Source of the DNA: an uncultured Clostridia bacterium
GTDB taxonomy: Bacteria > Bacillota_A > Clostridia > Oscillospirales > Oscillospiraceae
Direction: 5' to 3'
DNA: 7,053 nt
Assembly: GCA_947166955.1 (NCBI GenBank)
Contig: CAMVGI010000068.1
Span: 1-7,053 of the forward strand
This document shows, piece after piece, positions 1 to 6,539 of the stretch. The notes below the pieces were generated by a model. The model had not been told where the DNA came from, ran no database searches, and saw nothing but the letters and a program-made list of their open reading frames with translations. Position numbers and translations under genes: made by a program. The stretch's first letter is position 1; each line of letters starts with the position of its first letter.

Positions 1-639
1 GCGCTGGCGCTGCTGGTGAGCTACGTCAACATCGTGCAGGAGCGCACGGACGAGGTGCTGAACTTCACGCTGACCTCCCCGACCGTGCTGGTGGGCCTGT
101 TCATCGGCGCGATGCTGACCTTCGTGTTCTCCGCGCTGACGATGGAGGCGGTGCAGACCGCGGCACAGTCCATCGTCGTGGAGGTTCGCCGGCAGTTCCG
201 CGAGATCGAGGGCATCATGGAGTTCAAGACGGACCCCGACTACGCCTCCTGCGTCGCGCTGTGCACAAAAGGGGCGCTTCACGAGATGGTCGTGCCCGCG
301 CTCATCGCCATCGTCGTTCCGCTCCTGACGGGCCTCGTTCTCGGCCCGACCGGCGTGGTGGGCCTGCTCGGCGGCGTGAGCGTCACGGGCTTTGCCATGG
401 CGGTATTCATGTCCAACGCGGGCGGCGCATGGGACAACGCAAAGAAGTACATCGAGTCCGGCCATCACGGCGGCAAGGGCTCGTACCAGCACAAGGCGGC
501 GGTGGTCGGCGATACGGTGGGCGATCCGTTCAAGGACACCTCCGGTCCGTCGCTTAACATCCTCATCAAACTCTGTTCCACGGTCTCCATTGTTTTCTCG
601 GGGTTGGTTCTGTCTTGGAATCTCATATCGCTGCTTTGA
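1..639 (+). CDS. hppA: Membrane-integral ion-pumping pyrophosphatase, C-terminal part (5' end outside window)
   Basis: This is the last 212 residues of a membrane-bound pyrophosphatase, which hydrolyses pyrophosphate to phosphate and uses the energy to pump H+ or Na+ out of the cytoplasm. The reading frame is open from base 1, so the gene begins upstream; full-length family members have roughly 650-750 residues. Two family signatures are visible: GGAWDNAKKYIE (from base 421) and DTVGDPFKDTSGPS (bases 511-552), whose Asp and Lys residues belong to the Mg-pyrophosphate site. Hydrophobic membrane helices alternate with these motifs, and the protein ends in a final hydrophobic helix (bases about 553-636), as is normal. 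The residues that separate K+-dependent from K+-independent enzymes, and H+ from Na+ pumps, lie upstream of this window, so the type cannot be assigned. It is followed after 22 bases by the phosphotransacylase gene, with no terminator between, so the two are probably co-transcribed. Confidence 0.96.
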   Translation, partial: ALALLVSYVNIVQERTDEVLNFTLTSPTVLVGLFIGAMLTFVFSALTMEAVQTAAQSIVVEVRRQFREIEGIMEFKTDPDYASCVALCTKGALHEMVVPALIAIVVPLLTGLVLGPTGVVGLLGGVSVTGFAMAVFMSNAGGAWDNAKKYIESGHHGGKGSYQHKAAVVGDTVGDPFKDTSGPSLNILIKLCSTVSIVFSGLVLSWNLISLL

Positions 640-661
640 TTTTGAGGGGAGGAAAACGAAA

Positions 662-1588
662 ATGGAACTGAAAAGCTTTGATGAAATGCTTGCCATGGTA
701 CCGAAAAAAGGCGGCCCGCGGCGCGTCGTACTGGCCGGCTCCGACGGCGAGAATATGCTCAAGGGCCTGTTCGCGGCGCAGGAGGCGGGATTCGCCCAAC
801 CCGTGCTGGTCGGCGACCGCGCCCGTACGATGGCAAAGCTGGAGGAATTAGGGCTGGACAAGGAGCCGTATACGATGGTGGAAACCATGCCCGGGCAGAA
901 CGTCGCCTCCGCCGCCATTGATGTCATCCGCTACGGCGAGGGCGATATCCTGATGCGCGGCAACATGCTCGCGCGCGACTTCCTGATGCCGGTTCTCGCC
1001 TCGGACACGGGACTGCGCAACGGCAAGCGCATCGTGAGCCATGTGTCGATTGCCTCGATGCCGGACTATCCGAAGCTTTTGGCGCTGGCGGACATGGCCG
1101 TCATCATCCGTCCCGACATCAGCAAAAAGCGCGCCATCATCCAGAATACGGTCGAGGCGCTCTCCGCGCTCGGTTATGAGGATCCCAAGCTCGCCATGCT
1201 GGCGCTGGTAGAGAAGGGTACTTTTCACATGCAGGACACGGTCGAGGCGCAAAGCCTTGTGTTCGAGCAGCATCGCCGTCCTATCGCAAAGTGCGAACTG
1301 TGGGGGCCTATCTCCTACGACCTTATCATGAGCAAGGATGCCGCGCGTCTTAAGAATTACGAGTGCGATTGGTGCGGCGGCGGCTTCGACGGCATTATCG
1401 CGCCGGAGCTGACCACGGCGAACACGCTGCTTAAGAGTTGGCTGATTCATGCGAATTGCCGCGTGTGCGGCGCGGTGATGGGCGCAAAGATTCCCATTGC
1501 GCTGACCAGCCGTTCTGCCAGCGACCGCGAGGCGTTCCTTTCCGTTGCATTCTGCACCATTCTGGAGCGGCGCAAAAAAGCGGAATGA
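662..1588 (+). CDS. Phosphotransacylase of the phosphate butyryltransferase/acetyltransferase family
   Basis: This 308-residue protein belongs to the phosphate acetyl/butyryltransferase family, which interconverts acyl-CoA plus phosphate with acyl-phosphate plus CoA in the cytosol. Length and layout match clostridial phosphate butyryltransferase (about 300 residues). Family marks include an N-terminal KSFDEML segment (residues 4-10), PVLVGD (47-52), GLRNGKRIVSHV (117-128), a GPISYD segment (215-220) and a C-terminal LTSRSASDRE (281-290) matching the conserved TSR-containing substrate loop. The start at 662 follows a strong ribosome-binding site, GAGGGGAGG at 644-652. Unusual features are two cysteine pairs, C235/C238 (ECDWCGG) and C266/C269 (NCRVCG), in the C-terminal domain, which I do not recall from the characterised clostridial enzyme. 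No butyrate or acetate kinase gene is adjacent, and substrate chain length cannot be read from sequence, so I give no gene symbol. It is probably in an operon with hppA. Confidence 0.88.
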   Translation: MELKSFDEMLAMVPKKGGPRRVVLAGSDGENMLKGLFAAQEAGFAQPVLVGDRARTMAKLEELGLDKEPYTMVETMPGQNVASAAIDVIRYGEGDILMRGNMLARDFLMPVLASDTGLRNGKRIVSHVSIASMPDYPKLLALADMAVIIRPDISKKRAIIQNTVEALSALGYEDPKLAMLALVEKGTFHMQDTVEAQSLVFEQHRRPIAKCELWGPISYDLIMSKDAARLKNYECDWCGGGFDGIIAPELTTANTLLKSWLIHANCRVCGAVMGAKIPIALTSRSASDREAFLSVAFCTILERRKKAE

Positions 1589-1639
1589 CTGAAAAACAGA
1601 TTAGCATTTCAGCAGCAAATCTTCTTTATTATCTCCTAT

Positions 1640-1680
1640 GGGGGGAGGTGCCATATACTGGCGCCTTCCCCCGCATTTTT
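1640..1680 (+). terminator. Rho-independent terminator after the phosphotransacylase gene
   Basis: A GC-rich stem is formed by 1640-1652 (GGGGGGAGGTGCC) and 1660-1672 (GGCGCCTTCCCCC), with a 7-base loop ATATACT, one bulged base and one G-T pair. It is followed by GCATTTTT (1673-1680). It lies about 50 bases after the stop codon at 1588 and would end the hppA-phosphotransacylase transcript. Confidence 0.85.
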
Positions 1681-1690
1681 AGGGGAATTG

Positions 1691-1718
1691 TTCGACCGGC
1701 GAAACGCCGGACGTCGAA
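1691..1718. promoter_or_regulatory. Imperfect palindrome between the terminator and the SulP promoter
   Basis: TTCGA (1691-1695) and CCGGCG (1696-1701) pair with CGCCGG (1705-1710) and TCGAA (1714-1718) around an AAA loop, with three unpaired bases (1711-1713) on the 3' side. It lies about 30 bases upstream of the -35 box of the SulP promoter and has no run of T directly after it, so it does not look like a second terminator. A further GTCGAA copy occurs at 1794-1799, just after the predicted transcription start. It may be a protein-binding site, or it may be chance in GC-rich sequence; I do not match it to a known operator. Confidence 0.3.
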
Positions 1719-1746
1719 TCGCGCCGTATTTTGGATACTTGGGTGA

Positions 1747-1775
1747 TTGCGCGCCTGAAAAAAGCGGTATATAAT
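1747..1775 (+). promoter_or_regulatory. Sigma-70-type promoter for the SulP transporter gene
   Basis: A perfect -10 box TATAAT (1770-1775) lies 17 bases after TTGCGC (1747-1752), a weak -35 box matching three of the six consensus positions. Transcription would start near 1782, leaving a leader of about 53 bases before the start codon at 1835. The site lies downstream of the terminator at 1640-1680, consistent with an independent transcription unit. Confidence 0.7.
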
Positions 1776-1834
1776 TCAAAAATGCGAAAAACGGTCGAAA
1801 GCGGGCCGCGATGCAATGAGAGGCGGAGAAAATC

Positions 1835-3487
1835 ATGGACAAGTTGAAACCCGAGCTGTTTTCCACCATGAAAAACTATTCCGGCGAGCAGCTTGCAAAG
1901 GACGTTGTTGCCGGCATCATCGTGGCGGTCATCGCGCTCCCGCTGTCGATCGCGCTGGCGATCGCGTCCGGCGTCAGGCCGGAGGCGGGCATCTACACCG
2001 CGATCGTCGCGGGCTTTTTGGTGTCGTTTCTGGGCGGCAGCCGCGTGCAGATCGCCGGACCGACCGCCGCGTTCGCGACGATCGTCGCCGGCATCGTGAT
2101 GAAAGACGGCGTTGAAGGGTTGATGGCGGCAACCATCATGGCGGGTATCCTGCTGGTCTTCATGGGCGTGTTTCGCTTCGGAAACCTGCTCAAATACATT
2201 CCGAACACGATCACGACCGGCTTTACCGCGGGCATCGCGGTGACGCTGTTTATCGGGCAGATCAAGGACTTCACGGGCATCGTTTACCAGCACGGTGAAA
2301 AGCCGATCGAGACGGCGGAAAAGCTGCGCGCGATCGTTGACAACGCCTCGACGCTCAACGGTTACGCCGTTTTGATCGGGCTTTTAACGCTTGCCATCCT
2401 TATCGTCTGGCCTATGTTTTTCGAAAAGATCCCCGCCTCGTTCATCGCGGTCGTGGGAACCGCCGCGCTCGTGAAGCTTCTGGATCTGGACGTCAACACG
2501 ATCGGCAAGTCCTTTTCCGACATCCGCGCCGGTTTTCCGGCGTTGAGCCTGGACGCCTCCGTGTTTTCACTGGCGACGATCCGCGCACAGCTGAGCAACG
2601 CCGTGACCATTGCGGTGCTGGCGGGCATCGAGTCTCTGCTCTCCGCCGTTGTGGCGGACAGCATGATCGGCGCGAAGCATCGCCCGAACATGGAACTGAT
2701 CGCGCAGGGCGTCGCCAACATCGCCTCCGTCTGCTTCGGCGGCATCCCCGCGACGGGCGCCATCGCGCGGACGGCGGCGAACATCAAAAACGGCGGCCGT
2801 ACCCCTGTCGCGGGCATGGTGCACTCGGTCACGCTGCTGCTTGTCGTCATGTTTCTGATGCCGTATGCCAAGCTGATCCCGATGCCCTGCATCGCGGCGA
2901 TCCTGTTCCAGGTGGCGTATAACATGAGCGGCTGGCGCGGATTTTTGAAGCAGCTCAAATCCTCGCCGAAAAGCGACATTTTGGTGCTGCTTGTCACCTT
3001 TGCGCTTACCGTGATCTTCGACCTTGTGGTCGCCATTGAAGTTGGCGTGGTGCTCGCGTCGCTGCTGTTCATGCACAAGATGAGCGAGGTCACGCAGGTG
3101 GAGGGCTGGCGCGACGCGGACCCCGAAAACGATCCGGACAGCATCGCCTTGCGCGTTCTGCCCGAGCACACGCTTGTGTTCGAGGTCTCCGGCCCCATGT
3201 TTTTCGCGACCGCGGGTAAGATTTTGGAGATCTCGCCGCGGGAGGATACCCGTGTCCTCGTGATCCGCATGCGCAGCGTGAACACCATCGACGCTACGGC
3301 GATGCACAATCTGGAGCTTTTGCACGAAGACTGTCAGAAGCGCGGCGCGCAGTTGATCCTCTCTCACGTCAACGAGCAGCCGATGCGCGTGATCCGCAAG
3401 GCGGGCTTTGACAAAAAGCTCGGCGAGGAGAACTTCTGCGCGCACATCGACGACGCGCTCGCACGCGCCGAACAGATCGTGCGGTAA
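1835..3487 (+). CDS. SulP-family anion transporter with C-terminal STAS domain
   Basis: This 550-residue inner-membrane protein belongs to the SulP/SLC26 family, which moves anions such as sulfate, bicarbonate or C4-dicarboxylates. The membrane domain covers about residues 20-415. It shows the family hallmarks QIAGPTAAF (72-80), the conserved IESLLSAVVADSM (265-277) and the GGIPATGAIARTAANIKNGG stretch (302-321). A STAS domain follows (about 440-545), with the core IDATAMHNLELL (485-496), the position that corresponds to the regulatory phosphorylation loop of anti-sigma-factor antagonists. Length and order are typical of a complete bacterial SulP protein. The ATG at 1835 follows AGGCGGAG (1821-1828) at a good distance. 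The gene has its own promoter and terminator, so it appears monocistronic. Substrate cannot be decided: no carbonic anhydrase or sulfate-assimilation gene is next to it, so sulfate permease or bicarbonate uptake would both be guesses. Confidence 0.93.
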   Translation: MDKLKPELFSTMKNYSGEQLAKDVVAGIIVAVIALPLSIALAIASGVRPEAGIYTAIVAGFLVSFLGGSRVQIAGPTAAFATIVAGIVMKDGVEGLMAATIMAGILLVFMGVFRFGNLLKYIPNTITTGFTAGIAVTLFIGQIKDFTGIVYQHGEKPIETAEKLRAIVDNASTLNGYAVLIGLLTLAILIVWPMFFEKIPASFIAVVGTAALVKLLDLDVNTIGKSFSDIRAGFPALSLDASVFSLATIRAQLSNAVTIAVLAGIESLLSAVVADSMIGAKHRPNMELIAQGVANIASVCFGGIPATGAIARTAANIKNGGRTPVAGMVHSVTLLLVVMFLMPYAKLIPMPCIAAILFQVAYNMSGWRGFLKQLKSSPKSDILVLLVTFALTVIFDLVVAIEVGVVLASLLFMHKMSEVTQVEGWRDADPENDPDSIALRVLPEHTLVFEVSGPMFFATAGKILEISPREDTRVLVIRMRSVNTIDATAMHNLELLHEDCQKRGAQLILSHVNEQPMRVIRKAGFDKKLGEENFCAHIDDALARAEQIVR

Positions 3488-3505
3488 TGCGCGCGGCAAA
3501 AAACG

Positions 3506-3540
3506 AAGATCCGAACCTCATTTGAGGTTCGGATCTTTTT
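3506..3540. terminator. Bidirectional rho-independent terminator between convergent genes
   Basis: A perfect 14-base-pair stem is formed by 3506-3519 and 3524-3537 around the loop ATTT (3520-3523). On the plus strand the stem runs into TTTTT (3536-3540), ending the SulP transcript. On the minus strand the same hairpin is followed, two bases on, by six T (complement of 3498-3503), so it can also end the minus-strand operon, whose last stop codon is at 3545-3547. Confidence 0.93.
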
Positions 3541-3544
3541 CGAT

Positions 3545-4204
3545 TTATCTGCGCAGATAATCCGACGAGACCGGAAAATTGAAGTAGGTGTCCGGATACG
3601 GCTCGTTTTTGAGCGCGAAGTGCCACCACTCGCAATCGATCGGCACGAAGCCGTTGCGCGCCATCACATGCTGCAAAAGCATACGGTTGTTGTACTGCTC
3701 CTCGGTGACGCTTCGGCTGTCCGGATGCGACACCTCGCTGAAAAGGTCGAAGGGGCTGCCCATGTCCAGCTCCTTGCCCGTTTTCATGTCCAGCAGCGTC
3801 AGGTCGACCGCGCTGCCGCGGCTGTGGCTGGACTGCTTGGCGATATACCCCTTTGCGAAAAGCTCCTGCTTTTCAAGCTCCGGATAGAAGTACGGCTTCA
3901 TGCGCACGTCCTGATCCTCGATGCCCCAGAGGACGAAGTGCTTGACCGCGCAGGCGGGACGGTAGGCGTCGAACACCTTGAGACGGTAGCCCTGCACGAT
4001 CATCTCGCTTGCGACGGATTTGAGCGCGCGCGCCGCCTCGACCGTCAGCAGCGCGCACGGCTCCTCGTAGCCGTCGATGCGCTCGCCGATGAAATTGTAC
4101 GTGGAATAGTAGCGGAGCTCCTGCACGATATGCGGCACGTAGTCCGCGAGCAGCACGAATCCGGACGGGTCCATCGTCACGTCGTTTTTGTTTTCGCTTC
4201 GCAT
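3545..4204 (-). CDS. Zinc D-Ala-D-Ala dipeptidase, VanX/DdpX type
   Basis: This 219-residue protein matches the VanX/DdpX family of zinc D,D-dipeptidases, which hydrolyse D-alanyl-D-alanine. The family's active-site residues are all present: R82 in FDAYRP, zinc ligands H127 and D134 in SSHSRGSAVD, catalytic base E192 and zinc ligand H195 in EWWHF. Each lies exactly 11 residues after its counterpart in enterococcal VanX (R71, H116, D123, E181, H184), so the spacing of the catalytic core is conserved without insertions. There is no signal peptide, as expected for a cytosolic enzyme. I chose the ATG at 4202-4204 because GGGAGGGT precedes it closely; an in-frame ATG at 4327 would overlap the upstream gene by 85 bases. 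It is the last gene of the likely minus-strand operon, 38 bases after the SLH-HAD gene. No vanH or vanA-type gene is visible, so a role in D-Ala-D-Ala turnover or nutrient use is as likely as glycopeptide resistance. Confidence 0.92.
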   Translation of the reverse strand: MRSENKNDVTMDPSGFVLLADYVPHIVQELRYYSTYNFIGERIDGYEEPCALLTVEAARALKSVASEMIVQGYRLKVFDAYRPACAVKHFVLWGIEDQDVRMKPYFYPELEKQELFAKGYIAKQSSHSRGSAVDLTLLDMKTGKELDMGSPFDLFSEVSHPDSRSVTEEQYNNRMLLQHVMARNGFVPIDCEWWHFALKNEPYPDTYFNFPVSSDYLRR

Positions 4205-4242
4205 CGCGTTACCCTCCCGCTTTACGTCCGGCGCAGGCGGTA

Positions 4243-5736
4243 TCACGCTGCCTTTTTCGCGCCGAGATACGTCACGTTCGGACCGTAGATGGTCGTCCAG
4301 TCGTTTTTCATGGAGATCGGCACCCAATCGAACTGCTTGCAGAGGTCGAACATCTTCTGCGCTTTGCTCTCGCTGCCGTTTTCGCGGGCAAGGTCGTCGC
4401 AGCAGAGCATAAACGCGAGGCTCTTATAGGGGTTGTTGCTCGCCACGTATTCCGCCATGCTGGAATCGCCCGTGGAGTTGCCGAACGAGAGCACCGGCTG
4501 CTGCCCGATCTCCTGCATGATGACAGAGACCTTGTTCATCTTGAGGTTCTTGATAAGGAATTCTCCGCCGAGGACCAGCTTGTCGTTGTCGCTGAAAACG
4601 TAGTTCAAGCCGTCCTTATCGCCCTGCCCGCTGGCGACGATCGTCTCGTCGGAGCCGATGATCTGGCGGTTGGGGATATGCAGCGGCGAGCCGTCCGCGA
4701 TGCCGCGCACGATCAGACGGTCGGTGCCGCTGACGACGTAGACCGTGAAATCGTTCGCCTGCAAATAATCCACGACCTCCAGCATCGGAAGATACCACCC
4801 GTCACCGCGCAGCATGCCCTCGTAGCTCGGCATCGGCTGCTTTTTGAACTCCTGAATGTAGGCGTTGAATTCGGCGACCGTCATGCCAGCGAACGCGGAG
4901 GCGACCGCCTTGCCGTGGTCGATCTCAAGGCCGGAGAAGGATTTTCCGGTCTCGTTCTGTTCCCTGATCTTGTTCGCGACCTCTTTTTCAAAGTCGGAGG
5001 CTTTATCCTTGTAGTTTGGGTCCTCCAGCACGCGGTACTTGAGGAGCGTATAGTCGAAATAGTTGGGGTCGGTCTCGCAGAAGAGCGTGCCGTCGAGGTC
5101 GAACACCGCGATGCGGTCTTTGACGGGGATGTAGTCCGCGGAGCCTTCTTCGGTGATCGCTTCCATGTAGCGCACCAGCGCGTCCTTTGCCGCCGCGCCG
5201 TCCGTCCAGAGCGAGAGGGGAGCGCGCAGGGCGTCCATGCGCTCCAGCGCCCGCGCCAGCTCCGCGGGCGCGACGGTTCCCCACGCGTCCAGCCGACCGT
5301 CGGATCGTTCACTCAAAACGTCGTTGCCGACCGCCCATTGCAGCGCGCTCACGGCCCAGCCGGACATATCGCTGTGAACGAGAACGTGCGAGTTTTTGAT
5401 CGTCGAAACGTCCATGCCGAGGTGCTTTGCGTAGCGGTAGAGCATCACGGCAAGCTGCTCGCGCGTGACGGCGGCTTCGCCGCGGAGCAGTCCGTTTTCG
5501 TCGCCGTTCACGACGCCCGCGCCCTTCGCCCAGACGGCGGCGTCGGCATAGGCCGTGCCCGCCGCGTCCGGAAACGCGACGGATTGGATCACCATGGGCG
5601 CGCCCTCGCGCTCGTAGAGCGCCTGGAGCGCTTCGCCGCGACGGACGGGAGCGTTTCCGTTCGCCGCGAAAACGGCGGACGACAGCAGCAGGGCAAACAC
5701 GAGAAGAAACGCCGACAGTTTTCTGCGGATACGCAT
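4243..5736 (-). CDS. Secreted SLH-domain protein with HAD-family phosphatase domain
   Basis: This 497-residue protein joins a signal peptide, S-layer homology repeats and a HAD-superfamily hydrolase. The signal peptide covers about residues 1-24 (basic MRIRRK, hydrophobic core, likely cleavage after AVFA). Residues about 30-170 hold two recognisable SLH repeats, with features such as YADAAVWAKGAGVVNGDENG followed by VTREQLAVMLYRYA, then WAVSALQWAVGNDVL. SLH repeats usually bind secondary cell-wall polymer; three are common, so anchoring with two may be weaker. The HAD core follows: motif I FDLDGT (nucleophile D213, D215), motif II SGT at 336-338, a candidate motif III lysine (K396 or K399), and motif IV GNSTGDSS with D424. 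The nearest general type is the phosphoserine-phosphatase-like HAD group, so it is a likely extracellular phosphomonoesterase; substrate unknown. Start ATG at 5736 follows AAGGTGGAG (complement of 5744-5752). It sits between the unrecognised gene and the dipeptidase gene in one probable operon. Confidence 0.87.
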   Translation of the reverse strand: MRIRRKLSAFLLVFALLLSSAVFAANGNAPVRRGEALQALYEREGAPMVIQSVAFPDAAGTAYADAAVWAKGAGVVNGDENGLLRGEAAVTREQLAVMLYRYAKHLGMDVSTIKNSHVLVHSDMSGWAVSALQWAVGNDVLSERSDGRLDAWGTVAPAELARALERMDALRAPLSLWTDGAAAKDALVRYMEAITEEGSADYIPVKDRIAVFDLDGTLFCETDPNYFDYTLLKYRVLEDPNYKDKASDFEKEVANKIREQNETGKSFSGLEIDHGKAVASAFAGMTVAEFNAYIQEFKKQPMPSYEGMLRGDGWYLPMLEVVDYLQANDFTVYVVSGTDRLIVRGIADGSPLHIPNRQIIGSDETIVASGQGDKDGLNYVFSDNDKLVLGGEFLIKNLKMNKVSVIMQEIGQQPVLSFGNSTGDSSMAEYVASNNPYKSLAFMLCCDDLARENGSESKAQKMFDLCKQFDWVPISMKNDWTTIYGPNVTYLGAKKAA

Positions 5737-5789
5737 GGGGACACTCCACCTTTCATATAGTTATCATTTTTTGGCTCGAACGGCCTTGC

Positions 5790-6395
5790 TTATGAGGAAC
5801 GTGCTTCCAACGCTTTTTGCCAGCCCGGCTTCCCATCATCTTCCGCCGGTTCTTCGCGATGCGACTCCAGAAACGCCTCGAACGCTTCGCCAAACCGGTC
5901 GATCTCCTCGCCGATGCCCTCAAGCGTCTGCCTGCACACCACCGCGCCGATGATGCTGAGATAGGCCGCGCGGAACACCGCCTCCCGGCTTGCGTCATCC
6001 TCGCCGCCATGGTCCTCGACGGACCTGCTTGCGACGTTGATGTATTTCTTGATCAGGCCGAGCCGCTCGGCGACCAGAGAGTCCGGCACCCCGCCTTTCA
6101 ACGCCGCCTTTGAGAACCCTGACGTGACCTCGTGGGCGGTCTGCTCGGATTTTCCGGGCAGCGCAAACATGCTCGTGAGCTGGCAGGCCAGGGCGTAACC
6201 GCCGTAAAACGCCTGCTCGCGGATCTTTCTGCCGATGCCGGACGGGAAAACCTTCGCGTTGTGGGCGAGCGACGCGCAAAACGCAAAGGCAAGGTCCGAA
6301 AGGACGGCGCCCCTTGTCGTGTCGTAACCGGGAAACGGAGTATCAAACAGATTTTGATACAACGTTTTCTCAAAATCGCTCGAAAAAAGACCCAT
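5790..6395 (-). CDS. Unrecognised 201-residue soluble protein
   Basis: I do not recognise this protein. It has 201 residues, no signal peptide and no clear membrane helix; it looks mainly alpha-helical, with moderately hydrophobic helices around residues 29-45 (VLSDLAFAFCASLAHN), 62-79 and 139-155, and a strongly acidic, polar C-terminal tail (about 175-201). Visible landmarks are FPGYDTTRGAVLSDLAF (21-37) and GRKIREQAFYGGYALACQL (55-73). The ATG at 6393-6395 is chosen because AGGAGG lies five bases before it; an in-frame ATG 45 bases further upstream lacks such a site. It is preceded by a good promoter and is the first gene of the probable operon with the SLH-HAD phosphatase (53 bases downstream) and the dipeptidase, so an envelope-related job is possible, but this is inference from position only. 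Codon use matches the neighbours, with no sign of transfer. Confidence 0.8.
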   Translation of the reverse strand: MGLFSSDFEKTLYQNLFDTPFPGYDTTRGAVLSDLAFAFCASLAHNAKVFPSGIGRKIREQAFYGGYALACQLTSMFALPGKSEQTAHEVTSGFSKAALKGGVPDSLVAERLGLIKKYINVASRSVEDHGGEDDASREAVFRAAYLSIIGAVVCRQTLEGIGEEIDRFGEAFEAFLESHREEPAEDDGKPGWQKALEARSS

Positions 6396-6445
6396 ACTGA
6401 CCTCCTGCGCCGGATTTACCAGCCGTACATATCTTACCACTTTCT

Positions 6446-6474
6446 ATTCTACCGCGCCTCTCTCAAAAAAGCAA
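6446..6474 (-). promoter_or_regulatory. Sigma-70-type promoter for the minus-strand operon
   Basis: Read on the minus strand, TTGCTT (complement of 6469-6474) and TAGAAT (complement of 6446-6451) are separated by exactly 17 bases. Transcription would start near 6439, about 44 bases before the ATG at 6395. No comparable promoter is visible before the two downstream genes. Confidence 0.68.
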
Positions 6475-6500
6475 TCGTTTGCTTCTCCCTTTTATTCCGC

Positions 6501-6523
6501 CGCGGCCGGAGACCGCCGCCGCG
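6501..6523. promoter_or_regulatory. GC-rich imperfect palindrome between divergent promoters
   Basis: CGCGGCCGG (6501-6509) pairs with CCG (6513-6515) and GCCGCG (6518-6523) around an AGA loop, leaving two unpaired C. It lies in the short region between the -35 boxes of the two divergent promoters (6474 and 6540), where an operator controlling both could sit. There is no T-run, so it is not a terminator. Such GC-only palindromes arise easily in GC-rich DNA, so support is weak. Confidence 0.25.
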
Positions 6524-6539
6524 CGTCGTGCCGAGAACC

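Noticed and set aside
1585..1746. A 53-codon frame starting at ATGA overlapping the phosphotransacylase stop codon, suggesting a translationally coupled small protein.
   Set aside because: The strong terminator hairpin and T-run (1640-1680) lie inside the frame, no good ribosome-binding site precedes it, and the predicted peptide has no recognisable feature.
1679..3499. Long minus-strand open frames opposite the SulP gene.
   Set aside because: They are shadows of GC-rich coding sequence: His/Arg/Asp-rich translations with no domain, and no ribosome-binding sites.
3545..4204. A glycopeptide-resistance cluster based on the VanX homologue.
   Set aside because: No D-lactate dehydrogenase, D-Ala-D-Lac ligase or two-component regulator is visible on either side; stand-alone VanX-type dipeptidases occur outside resistance clusters.
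3620..4288. A 222-codon plus-strand frame opposite the dipeptidase gene.
   Set aside because: The opposite strand encodes a clear enzyme with all catalytic residues, while this translation is low-complexity (rich in V, H, R, A) and matches nothing.
4205..4327. A longer N-terminus for the dipeptidase starting at 4327.
   Set aside because: It would overlap the upstream gene by 85 bases, adds a charged non-conserved stretch, and the ATG at 4204 has a much better ribosome-binding site.
4678..5760. A 360-codon plus-strand frame opposite the SLH-HAD gene.
   Set aside because: It is an antisense artefact; the minus strand has a signal peptide, SLH repeats and HAD motifs, and this frame has no proper start site.
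5752..5780. A possible minus-strand promoter (TTCGAG, 17 bases, TATGAA) just before the SLH-HAD gene.
   Set aside because: Transcription would start about nine bases before the ATG and cut through the ribosome-binding site; read-through from the upstream gene is more likely.
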